NCBI RefSeq assembly: GCF_000381885.1
Contig: NZ_KB907223.1
Location: 1 to 64,000, forward strand
Length of the DNA: 64,000 bases
From: Actinomadura atramentaria DSM 43919
GTDB lineage: Bacteria > Actinomycetota > Actinomycetes > Streptosporangiales > Streptosporangiaceae
Direction of reading: 5' to 3'
This document shows positions 40,373 through 51,600 of this stretch, in pieces (position 1 is the stretch's first letter; each line of letters opens with the position of its first letter). Position numbers and translations under genes: made by a program. The notes below the pieces were generated by a model, which had not been told where the DNA came from, searched no databases, and was given only the letters and a program-made list of their open reading frames with translations.

Positions 40373-42652
40373 GTGAGCCCGTCCCTGCCGGTCCTGAAGA
40401 ACGCGGTCGCGGCGAAGCCGCCGAAAGCGCCCGCGCCGCCGCGCCCGCCGAGCGCGGAGGAGGCCAACGTCCTGCTCTGGCGCGTCACCAAGCCGGACGG
40501 GACCGTTCCGGCGGACCCGCCGCCCGTCGTGGACGGAACCCTCACCGCCGAGCACGCCGAACCGGCGCTGGAGGTCGCCGGCCCGCCGCGCGTCTGCGCG
40601 TTCCTCAGCCTCGGCGCGACCGTGCGCGGCCTCGCCGCCGCCATCGCGCCGCTGGTCAACCAGGGCGCGCTCGACCCGGCCGACCCCGCGACGCCGCCCG
40701 GCGCGACCGACCTGAAGCTCACCCAGCAGCAGCTAGAACGGGCGCTGCTGGTCTACCTCGACCTCAGCCTCGGCCCGGTCGCGCCGTCGAGCTGGCGGGT
40801 GGGCGACCGCGTCCTGCTGCCGATCGAGCTCACCGCCGCGCCGACCGGGATTCGGTGGACGGTCGGCCGGGCGCAGATGCGCGCGTGGGCCGCGACCGGC
40901 GCGACCTGGGGCGAAGCGCAGCTCCAGACGCTGCTGACGATGACGGCCCGCCCGCTCGGGTCGCCGGAGGCCGCGCCGAACCGCCCCGAGGACGTCGAGG
41001 CCCGGGTCGCGGCGCGGGTCGCCGAACTCGGCGCGTCGCCCGCCGCCCCCGCGCAGATCCAGGCGCTCGGCGGCCAGCTCCGCACGTCGCTGCTGGCCAA
41101 CCCGTTCGCGGACCTCTTCGACGCCGTCGAGGTGCTGCGGCAGCTCCGCCGCGACCGGCCCGCCGACGAACTGCCGCTCGTCCTCGCCGTCCTGGCGGGC
41201 CTGCCCGAGCACCAGGCCCGCGTCGTCGGCTGGACGATGGCGGGCAACGCGCTGTTCCGCCGCTTCTGGGACGCGCTGCGCCGCAAGGGCGACGCCGTCC
41301 CCGCCGCCGACAAGCCCGCCGTCGCGGCGGCCCGCGCGCTGCTCGCGGACGCCCTCGGCCTCGCGCCGAACGGGACCGCGACCTGGTACGCGCCGACCGA
41401 GCGCGGCCCGTCCGTCCAGCCGGTCGACCTGGCGCTCACCAGGAACCAGGGCTACGAGAAGGGCGCCAAGCCCAGGTACACCGCGATCACGTACGGCCGC
41501 GTCATGAAGGTCGGGACGGAGGACACCCGCAAGCACGACGGGTACGCCTTCACGGGTCCGGGCGCGTCCGGGAGCCTGAGCGCCGACGTCTACAGCAAGG
41601 CGACGCCGGGGCTCCTCGGCCCGTCCCCGACGCCGCTGCTGGCGGCGGCGTGCAAGATCGTGGAGGCCATCGCGCCCAGCGAGGGCAAGCTGAACGCCAC
41701 CCGGCAGGCCGACTACGGCCTGATCTCGATCGGCATCCAGCAGTGGACGATCATGGGCGACGACGAGCTGACCGTCGTCCTGTACCGCTACCAGCAGGTC
41801 GCCCCCGACCACTTCGACCTGTTCTTCGGCATCCGCGGCATCAGCGTGCGGCCGTGGACCAAGGCGGACGCCGCGACCGAGCCGGGCCCGGCGGACATCG
41901 ACGCGTCCAACAAGCACCTGCGGCCGCGCGCCCGGCCCGACACCCCCGAGACCTGGCGGAGCCCGTACGCCGCGCCGCCGTTCACGCGGTGGGGCGACGC
42001 CGGGTCGGGACCGCCCGACGACGGGTTCGCGACCTACGCCAAGCTGTACTCCCTCGGCTGGAGCACCGGCGGGACGGTCGAGGTCCCGCGGCCGGTCGCG
42101 CGCGACTGGAAGCCCCGCTACGCGCTGTTCGGCGGCGTGGAGAAGCCGGGGAAGGTCATCCAGTTCTCGTCGGTGTGGAGCGGCGTCGCGCGGCTCGCCG
42201 CGGACATGTCGCCCGATCTGCGCGCCGTCCAGTTCCAGGTCGCGGTGTTCCGGTTCCAGCGGCTGCTCGACGCGACCTTCGACGAGCACGGGCAGCCGAT
42301 CCTGTATCCCATCGGCGCGGCCCCGCCCGCGCCGCGGTACCCGCTGGCCCGGCTGATGTCGTCGCAGTTCGCGGCGGCCATCGTCCTGGACTCGCACATC
42401 AACATGCCGAAATACGTCGTCAAGGACATCGACACCGCCTACCGCCGCACCCAGGCCGCCGACGCCTACACGCTGGGCGGGAGCCGCGACGACGAGTGGC
42501 TGATGCGGCTCGCGGTCAACTACATGGCGATCCGCCGCGTGATCCCCGACGACCGCGGCCGCCGCGACGACGTCCTGCTGACCCGCCATGACGCGGCCAC
42601 CGACGACCTCGACCCCAAGCCCGGCACGTTCAAGGGATGGCCCGCGCCGTGA
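40373..42652 (+). CDS. Uncharacterised 759-aa protein, first gene of the giant-protein operon
   Basis: 759 aa from GTG 40373 (GGAGG at 40361-40365). A Pro/Ala-rich N-terminus (residues 1-30) without signal peptide; a helical region (about 130-330) with LTQQQLERALLVYLDLSLG; and a segment at about 428-460 reading IAPSEGKLNATRQADYGLIS then IGIQQWT, which recalls the Glu...Asp...G..QW pattern of lysozyme-like domains in phage- and wall-associated proteins. The C-terminal quarter (FAAAIVLDSHINMPKYVV; DDEWLMRLAVNYMAIRRVIP) is compact and globular. I do not recognise the family with confidence. The stop overlaps the GTG of the next gene (GTGA). Confidence 0.85.
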   Translation: MSPSLPVLKNAVAAKPPKAPAPPRPPSAEEANVLLWRVTKPDGTVPADPPPVVDGTLTAEHAEPALEVAGPPRVCAFLSLGATVRGLAAAIAPLVNQGALDPADPATPPGATDLKLTQQQLERALLVYLDLSLGPVAPSSWRVGDRVLLPIELTAAPTGIRWTVGRAQMRAWAATGATWGEAQLQTLLTMTARPLGSPEAAPNRPEDVEARVAARVAELGASPAAPAQIQALGGQLRTSLLANPFADLFDAVEVLRQLRRDRPADELPLVLAVLAGLPEHQARVVGWTMAGNALFRRFWDALRRKGDAVPAADKPAVAAARALLADALGLAPNGTATWYAPTERGPSVQPVDLALTRNQGYEKGAKPRYTAITYGRVMKVGTEDTRKHDGYAFTGPGASGSLSADVYSKATPGLLGPSPTPLLAAACKIVEAIAPSEGKLNATRQADYGLISIGIQQWTIMGDDELTVVLYRYQQVAPDHFDLFFGIRGISVRPWTKADAATEPGPADIDASNKHLRPRARPDTPETWRSPYAAPPFTRWGDAGSGPPDDGFATYAKLYSLGWSTGGTVEVPRPVARDWKPRYALFGGVEKPGKVIQFSSVWSGVARLAADMSPDLRAVQFQVAVFRFQRLLDATFDEHGQPILYPIGAAPPAPRYPLARLMSSQFAAAIVLDSHINMPKYVVKDIDTAYRRTQAADAYTLGGSRDDEWLMRLAVNYMAIRRVIPDDRGRRDDVLLTRHDAATDDLDPKPGTFKGWPAP

Positions 42653-45600
42653 ACCCCCAGGACATCGCCGCCGAGGCGGCGGCGCTCGGCCGCGCCATCG
42701 GCCTGCTGCGCCGCGACGCCGCCGGCGGGCTGCACCTCGACAAGGACTTCTTCGGCTCGCCCGGCGAGCACGTCGCCCGGCTCCTGGCCGACGCCGAGCA
42801 GCGCGACGCCGTGCTGGAGGCGCTGGACCTCCTGCTGCCGCACACCGCCGAGGAGAACGGCACGCGGCTGCACCCGCTCGTGCCGCCGAACGGCGTCGGC
42901 GGCGTCTACCTGGGCGTGACCCCCGAAGCGAAGACGGTCCGGCTCGATCTCGTCGCGGTGGCGCGGCCGGGTCCGGCCGCGCCGCGCGTCACCGCGACGG
43001 TCCCGCTGGTCCTCGTCCGCGACGGATCGCTCGTCGCGGTGACGGGCTCGGCGGACCACCCCGTCGACCTCGCGGTCGCGGTGCGGCTGCCGGACGACGG
43101 CGAGCTGGCGGCGTCCCTCGCGGTCGCGGCGGACGCCGCCCGGTTCCGCGCCCGGCTGCGCCCCGGCCCCGGCTCGGTGTTCCCGCCGCTCGACCTCGAC
43201 CCGGTCGCGGCCCCGGCGGGGCTCGCCCCGCTCGCCGTCGCGCTGGTCGACGCGGTGCTGTCGTCGGCGGACCAGCCGGCCGACGTGCGGCGGCTCGCGG
43301 CGGGCCTGACCGGGCTGCTCGGCCTGGACGGCGCGCTGCCGCCGCTGCCGGTGGGCGACCTGGTCCGCGACCCGGCCGCGCTGCGCGGCTGGCTGGCGCG
43401 GCTCGCCGCGACGACGCCGGCGGACGGCGGCTCGGCGCTGGTCGCGTGGCTGCGGCACGTCGGCGGGCTGCTCGGCGGCCCGCCGCCGACCGCCCCGGCG
43501 ACCGGGCAGCCGGGCGAGGACAACCCGGTCGTCCTGCACCTGACGGCGGCGGGCGCGAGCCCGGCCGTGACGGCGCGCGTCTGGCTGCGGCCCGCACCCG
43601 ACAGCGGGACGCCGGTGCTGGTCGCGGCGCTGTCCGCCGAGCTGCCGGTCCCGTCCGCCGGGGTCGCCGTCGTCGGCGAGGCCGTGCTGCTGACGGTGCC
43701 GCTGAGCGGGACCGCGCCGACCGCGCTGGTCGAGCGCGTCGAGCTGACCGTCCGGCGGACGGCGGCGGGCCCGGTCGTGCCGGTGGGCGGCGCGGGCTTC
43801 GGCGTCGGGGACGTCCGGGTCGGGCTGCGCCACGGGCTGAACCACGGGCTGAACCACGGGTCGGGCGGCCCGGCGGCCGTCGTGGAGCTTCGCGACGTCG
43901 TCACGCCCGAGCACGTGTTCCCCCGGCTCGACCTGACCGACGCGCGCGGCCTCGGCGCGGCTGCCGTGACCGCCCTCGGCGACGCGCTCGACGAGGGGCT
44001 CGGCGCGGCCGGGCCGTACGCGTCGGCGCTGCGGACGCTGCTGGGCCTCGGCGGCGACACCCCCGTCGACCTCGGCCTGCTCACCACCGCGCCGACCCGC
44101 GCGCTCGCGGACCGCGTCCGGCGGCTGCGCCGGGCCCCGGACGGCTGGCGGCGGCTGCTCGCCGCGGTCGGCGGCCTCCTCGGCTCGGACCGTCCGGACG
44201 ACGTCGCGCGCGTGACCGGCGCGGGCACGGCCGCCGACCCGTGGGTCCTGCCGCTGGACTGGTGGCCCGCCGCGACCGCCGGGTTCGGCCTCGCCCTGTG
44301 GGACGAGGGCGACGCCGCCGAGCCCCGGCTGCGCTTCGGCCTGCGGCTGCGCGCCGCGTCCGCGCCGGACGCCCGCGCCGCGTGGGCGGCGTCGGCGCGC
44401 GCCGCGCTGCTGGCGGTCGACCTGCCGGAAGGCGGCGGCGGGACCGTCGCGTGGCTGGGCGCGGTCCACGCGGACCTGTCCGTCACGCCGCCCGCCGAGA
44501 TCCTGGACGACGACCTCGGCCTGACGGTCGGCGCGGTGCGCGCCACGGCGTCGTGGCGGCCCGGCGCGCCCCTGACCGCGTCGGCCGAACTGGCGGACGT
44601 GACGCTGTCGGCCGGGGACGAGCAGGTCGCGCTCGGCACGCTGCGGCTGCCCGCCGCCGCCGACGCCCTGGACGCGTCGCTCGGCCTGCCCGTCACGCCG
44701 GAGCAGGCCGTCGCGGTCCTGCGCGCCGCCGTCGCGCGGGCCGCCCGGTCCTGGGGCGGGCCCGGCGCGGAACTGCTGCCCGCGCTGTTCGGCGCGCCCG
44801 CGCTCGCGCCGCCGGACCCGGACGACGCGGGCTCGCTGCTCGACCGCCCGCTGGACGCCCTGCGGGAGTGGGCCGCCGCGCTCGTCTCCGCCGAGGCGGG
44901 CCTGGCGGCGGACGGCCTGCCCTATCTCGCCGAACTCCGCCGCCCGCTCGCCGCGTTCCTCACCGACCGCGCCGGGCTGTTCGCCGACGCCGGCGGGACG
45001 GGCGTCGAACCCGGCGGCCGGGGCACGGCCGCCGACCCGTGGACGGTGCCGCTCCAGCCGCAGGCGGGCGCGCCCGTCGAACTCCTGGCCTGGGCGCTGC
45101 CGGACGGCGCGCCCGGCGCGTGGGCGGCCCCGGCCGTCGGACGGCTGCTGGAGCGGCGGCCCGACGCCGCCGACGTCGCCGACGCGGCCGCCGCGCTCGC
45201 CCCGTTCCTCGACGCCGACACCGCCGCGCTCGGCGGCGCGACCGCCGCCCTCGAACTGCTCGCCGCGACGCTCGGCGACGGCGACGGCGTCGTCCCGCTC
45301 GCGGACGCCGGGCCGTGGACGCCCGGCCTGCCGAGCCGCGTCGTCGCCGCCGCGCACCACCGGCTGCCGCGCGCGTCCGGCGCGGTCGAGGCGGTGCTGG
45401 ACGAGGTCGGGCGGCGCACCGCCGGGCTCGGCGGCACGCCGTGGTCGGTCGTGCTGGTCGCGCCGTCCTTCGCCGGGGACGACTGCTGGACGGAGCTGCT
45501 CGCCGCCGCCGCGCCCGCGAGCGTGGCGACGGCCGACCTGCGGGCCGCGCCGGACCCGCTGCGCGCCGACCTCGGCGCGGTCGGCGCGGCGTCGTACTAC

Positions 45601-48600
45601 GTCGTCCGCCTGAACGAGGACGACCGGTATCCCGCCGAGCACCAGGCCGCGCAGCTCCGCCGCGTGCTCGACCGCGTCGCCGTCGCGCGGCCCGGCGTGC
45701 GGACGGTGCTCGTCGCGCACTCCGTCGCGGGCGTCGCGGCGCGGCGGCTCGTCGCGGACCTCCCGGCGGAAGGCGGCGTGCTCGGGCTCGTCACGCTGGG
45801 CACGCCGCTGGCCCCGGTGGACGTGACCGGGCTCGCCGGGCCGGACGTGCGGTCCGCCGCGCGGCTCGTCCGGGGCGCCGCGCCGGACGGGCTCGACGCC
45901 CCCGGCACCGACGACATGCTCGTGTTCCTCGCGCCGACGCCGGACGACCCGCCGCCCGCCGCGGGCCCGGCGGACCTGCCCGCCGCCCGGTTCGCGGCGG
46001 TCCCGGCCGAGCCGCCGGGCACCGGGTCCGTCCCGGTCCTGGCCGTCGCGGGGCGGCTCCCGGCCGACCTGACCGACCGGCTCGGCGCGCTGGTCGCCGG
46101 TGCCGCGGTCGCGGGAAGCGACGAGGTCACGCACCTCGGGCACGGCGTCCGGATCGGCCTGCCGGCCCCGGGCGTGCCGGGCGCGGTGCGGGCGGACGCG
46201 GACGTCCGCCTGGACCTCGGCCGCGTCCCGCTCGTCGTCGGCGCGCCCGAGCCGCAGGCCCCGGCGACCGGGCTGACCGTCCGGATCGCCCTGACCCGCG
46301 CGGACGGCCCGCTGCTGGACACCGAGACCGGCGCGGCCCGCGAGACCGGCGCGCGCGTCGGCTCGGCGGAGCTGGCCGTCGCGGTCACGGCGGACGGCGC
46401 GGTGTTCGACGCCGTCCTGCGCGACGCCGCGCTGGACGGCCGCTGGTCGCCGTCCGTCCGGCTCGGGGACGCGCGCGCCGAGCCGCTGCTGGCCCGGCTC
46501 GTCGCCGCGCTCGGCGCGGAGGACCCGGCGGGCGGCTCGCTCGCCGCGTTCCGCGCGCTGCTGGCCGACCTCGGCCTGACCGCGCCGGCGTCGGACGGCG
46601 CGGTCCTGGTCGCGGACGCCTTCCGCGCCCTCGCCGACGACCCCGCCGGTTTCCTCGGCCCGCGCCTGGTCGCGCTGCTCGACCGCGCCGAGGGCCTGTA
46701 CGGCTTGGCGCGCGACGCGGCGGCCGGCGACGGCGCGTGGCGGTGGCGCTCGCCGGACCTGCCCGTCGAACTCGCCGTCGCCGCCGACCCCTGGCGGGTC
46801 ACCGTGCGGACGGTCGACGGCGGGCTGCGCACCTCCGGCCACGGCCGCTTCGAGGGCACCGGCGAATTCCGGTTCGACGGCGCCGCCGACGCGGACGCCG
46901 CCCTGTCGCTGGCGGGCGCGCGCCTGGAGCGCGCCGCGGACGGCGGGCCGCTGCTGCGCGCCCCCTGGCTGACCGAGCCGGTGCCGCTGCGCGCCGCCGG
47001 GCTCCGGACGGTCCTCGCGCCGCTCGCGCTGCGCCTGGTCACCGACGTCTGCCTCACCGGCCTGCTCGAACGCGCGATCCCGTTCCCGGCCGCCGCGCTG
47101 TCGCGCGCGCTGCACGACCCGGCGGGCTGGCTGCTGGACGCCCTGCTGGACGGGACGGACGGCACCCCCGACGCGGGTGCGGTCAACGCGGTGCTCGCCG
47201 AACTCGCGGGCGCGGTCGGCCTCGGCGGCGGCCCGGACCGGCCGCTCGCCCTGCCCGGCGGCCTCACCGTCCGCGCGGACGCGACGGACGACGGCACCGC
47301 GCTGTCGCTGGCCACCGCGACGCCGCTGAACGTCGGCGGCGCGGCCCTGACCCTCGCGGCGTCCGTCGCGCTGGCGGGCCGCCACGCCGTCGTCGGCGGG
47401 ACGCTCGGCCTCGACGTCCCGCTGCCCGGCTCGTGGGGGAGCGTCCGGTTCTCCCTCGGCCAGGGCCCGGACGGGACGCGGCTGAGCGTCGGCCTGCCCG
47501 GCGCGAACGCCGTCGTGCAACTCCTGCCGACCGTCAGCGGCGTCGCCGAACTGGTGTCGGCGCAGGCCGCGCGGCTGCTGCCGGAGGTCCTGGACGGCCT
47601 GACCGCCGCAGCCGCCGGTTCCGCGCCGTCCCCGCTGCTCGCGGACGCGCTCGCCGTCGCCGAGGCGCTCGGCGCCTACGACCCGGCGGCGGGCCCCGGC
47701 CACGGCTTCGCGGCGCGCGGCGACCGGCTCGCCCGGCTCGCCGCCGCCGGGCTCACCGGCCCGGACGGCGTCACCGCCGCGTCGGTCACGGCGGCGGCGA
47801 CGCTGCTCGGGCGGCTGCTGGGCCCCGGCGTCACCGTCGCGTCGCCGGAGCCGGGCGCGCTGCGCGTCACGACCGGCGTCCTCGGCGGCACCGTGACCCT
47901 CGACGCCCGCACCGCGTCCGCGCCCGCCGTGAGCGTCGCGCTGTCCGGTCTGACGCTGGCCACGCCCGCCGCCGGGCGCGTCACGGCCGACGTCGCGGCG
48001 GGCTGGTCCGGCGGCGCGCTGACCGCGTCGGCGCGGCTCGGGCTGCGGCTGGACACCGGCGTCGGGCTCGTCCTGACGCCGCGCCTCGACGTGTCCGCCG
48101 CGCCCGCGGACGGACGGCTGACGGTCGAGTTCCGGCCGCTCGGGGACGACCAGGTCGTCGTGCCGCTGGCCCCCGTGCCCGCGCCGCCGACCGTCGCGGA
48201 CGCCGTCCGCCTCGCCCGCGCCTGGATCGTCCCGCCCGCGACGAAGCTCATGCTCGACGCGGCAGCGCCCTGGCTCACGCGCCCGCTGTGGCGCGGCACC
48301 GGGGCCAAGACCGCCGGCGACCTGCTGCGCGCCGCGAAGGTCGTGGACGCGGCGGGCGCGCTCGTCCTCCCGCCGCCCGAACCGGCGACCGCGCTGCGCG
48401 ACCTGATCGGCGCGATCGACGGCATCGCCGTCCCGCTGCCCGGCGGCGTGCGGCTCGCGACCGTCCGGTCCGGGGACCTGCTCGGGCTGCGGCTGTCGGG
48501 CACCGCCGCGCTCGGCGGCGGCGACATCGTCGCGGACCTGCACGCCGGGCTCCCGGCCGGGTCCGCCGTGCAGTGGGCGGACGGGGGCGGCGGCGTGTCC

Positions 48601-51600
48601 GTCCTGCTCCTGGACGTCTCCGGCGCGGCCCCGCGGCTCGCCCCCCGGCTCCGGCTCGGCGGCGTCGGCCTCACCGTGCGGCGCCGCGACGCCGCCGCGC
48701 TGGTGGACGCGGGCGGCTTCCGCGTCGGCCGCGTCTCCGGCTTCGTCCGCGCCGACATCGCGCTGCCGATCGGCACGCCGCCGCGCCGGACCGGCGCGGG
48801 CGCGTTCGGGACGGCCGTCGTCCTCGGCGGCCTCGGCCTGCCGCTGCTCGCGCCGCCCGGCCCGCCGAACGATCCGGTGGCGGGGTCGATCCTCGCGCCC
48901 GGCGGCGGCGACGCGGCGCCCGCGAACCCGCCGATCGACGTCGTCGTCGCGACCGGGCCGAACGGCCCGCAGGTCGTCCTCGACGGCGCCGACGCCGCCG
49001 AACCGCACTGGCTGCGCGTCCAGCGCACGTTCGGCCCGCTGCACCTCGACCAGATCGGCCTCGCGCACCGCCGCCTCACCGGCCCCGAGCACGCCGCCGC
49101 GCCCGACGCCGTCGCCGTCTACTTCGACGGCGGCGTCGCCCTGGCGGGCATGGCCGTCGAGCCGGACGGGCTGCGCGTCCTGGTCCCGCTCGCCCACCTC
49201 GGCGACCCGGGCGAGTGGGAGATCGGCCTCGACGGCATCGCGATGTCGCTGGAGCTGCCGGGCGTCCGCGTCGCGGGCGGGCTCAGCCGCGTCGTCGAGG
49301 ACGGCCAGGTCGAGTACGACGGCGCGGTCACGGTCGACGTCGCGGGCCGCGGCTTCACGGCGATCGGCGGGTTCTCCCGCGCCGCGGACGGCGCGACGTC
49401 GCTGTTCGTCTTCGCCTCGCTCGGCTACCCGCTCGGCGGCCCGCCGTACCTGTTCGTCGAGGGACTGGCCGGGGGCGTGGGGTACAACCGCGCGCTCGTC
49501 GTCCCGACCGACCCGGTCGCGGCGGCGTCGTTCCCGCTCGTCCAGGCCATCCAGCACGGCGACGTCGGGCAGGCGCAGAGCCCCGAGACGGCGCTGGCGG
49601 CGCTGCGCAAGGCCGCGCCCGCGCGGCGCGGCAGCCACTGGATCGCCGCCGGGGTGCGCTTCACCAGCTTCGAGCTGGTCCACACCACCGCCGTCGTGTA
49701 CGCGGCGCTGGACCGCGGCTTCCAGGTCGGGCTGCTCGGCGTCTCGCGGATGACGCTGCCGATGACCGGGCCGCCGATCGCCAACGTCGAACTGGCCGTC
49801 AACGCGCGCTACGACTCGGCCGAGGAACTGCTGTCGATCCGCGCGCAGCTCACCGACAACTCGTGGCTGCTGTCGCGGGACTGCCAGCTCACCGGCGGGT
49901 TCGCGTTCGTCATCTGGTTCCGCGAACGGCGGTTCGTGCTGACGATCGGCGGCTACTCGCCGTGGTTCGACGCCGAGGGGTTCCCGGCCGTGCCGCGCGT
50001 CGGGCTGCGCTGGGCGGTGTCCAAGGAGGTGTCGGTCAAGGGCGAGACGTACTTCGCGCTCGTCCCGGGCTTCGTGATGTTCGGCGGCCGGATCGAGGCC
50101 GCGTACGCCACCGACATCGTGCGCGTCTGGTTCACGGCCTGGCTGGACGTCCTCATCGGCTGGGACCCGTTCTACTACCGGCTCGACCTCGGGATCGAGG
50201 TCGGCGCGTCGTTCCGGATGCGCGTGTGCGTCATCGCGTGCGTGACGGTCAAGGTCAGCGTCAGCCTCAGCGCGTCCCTGCAACTGGAGGGGCCGCCGCT
50301 GCACGGCAAGGCGCGGGTGGACCTGGCCGTCGCGTCGGTGACGGTCCACATCGGCAAGCCGGTCCCGCCGCCGCCGTCCTACCTGACCTGGCTCGCGTTC
50401 AGCGGGCGGTACCTGGCGGGGCCCGCCGGGCCCGCGGTCGTCGCCGTGTCGGCCGGGGCCGCCGCCGATCCGGGCGCGGCCGCGCCGCCGGACGGGACGC
50501 AGCAGCGGCCCTGGCTCGTCCAGGCGTCGTGCCGGCTGCGCACCGAGACCCGCGTCCCGGCGACCCGCGCGCAGGTGGGGACGGCCGACGTCCCGCTGAC
50601 CGGCGTCGTCGTCGGCGGCGCGCACCCGATCCACCCGACGCCGTGCGGCACGAACGTCCGCGCGCGCGTCCGGGTCACGCACCAGGTCACGGTGACCGAC
50701 AGCCTCGGCGCGCCGCCGCCGTCGCTGGCGGCGACGCCGCGCCAGGGCGGGTTCCAGACGGCGCTCTGGCAGCCCGCGCCCGGCCCCGGCGACCGGTCGC
50801 AGAACACCGACGCGCTGCCCGCGCTCGGCGGGCTGGACCTGGACTTCATCACGGCCGTCGCGGCGGCGCCGGTGACGGCGCGGCCCGGGCCGGACGTGAA
50901 CCGGGTGTCGCTGCCGTTCGCGTCGGGGTCGTCGTCGGGGGGACCGGCGCAGTCGGCGGTGCCGGAGCGCATCGCGCCCGTGCCCGTGCCCAAGCCCGTG
51001 CCCGTGCCTGAGCCCGAGCCCGTTGCGGAGGTCGAGCCGCCCGCGCTGCTCGCCGTCGTCCGCCCCGGCGGGCGGCGCGCGCTGCGGCCCGTCCCGGGAC
51101 CGGCGCGCGCCTCGCTGGCCGCCGAATCGGTGGATCTCGAACCTGGTTCACCGCAGGTCTGGCGAGTTTCACCTTCCGGTGCGCCTGATCTGACGGTGGA
51201 ACAGGGCCGGGTCCGGGTCGTGTGCGTCGCGGAGTCCGGGAACGTCCTCGCCGACCGCGCGGTGGACGGCGGCGCGTTCGCCGTCCCGACGGGCACGTCC
51301 CGCGTCGTCGTCCACGACGAGCCCGACGCCGCCGACCCCGGCTGGCACCTCGGGACGCCGCTCGCGCAGATCCTGCCCGGCGCGGCCCTCGGCGGCGGGG
51401 CGACCCTGCTGCCGGACGGGCCCGTCCCGATGCCGACCGCCGCGCACGGCGTCGCGCTGCTGACGGCGGCCGACCTGCTCCGGGGCCGCGCGGCCTGCCG
51501 GACGCTGCTGCCGCCGACCGTCACCGCCGTGACGGTCGTCGCCGAACCGACCGGTGACGGCACGGAAACCGGCACGGAAACCGGCATGGACCTCATGGCC

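Noticed and set aside
43836..43861. Short tandem repeat (GGGCTGAACCAC) inside the 3068-aa gene
   Set aside because: Only about two copies, encoding HGLNHGLNHG within otherwise ordinary sequence; too short to call a distinct element, though it shows local slippage.
42520..50682. A 2720-codon open frame on the minus strand opposite the giant gene
   Set aside because: It is antisense to a better-supported frame with conserved motifs, is composed of Arg/Gly/Ala/Asp-rich sequence typical of GC-rich shadow frames, and has no start context or domain.
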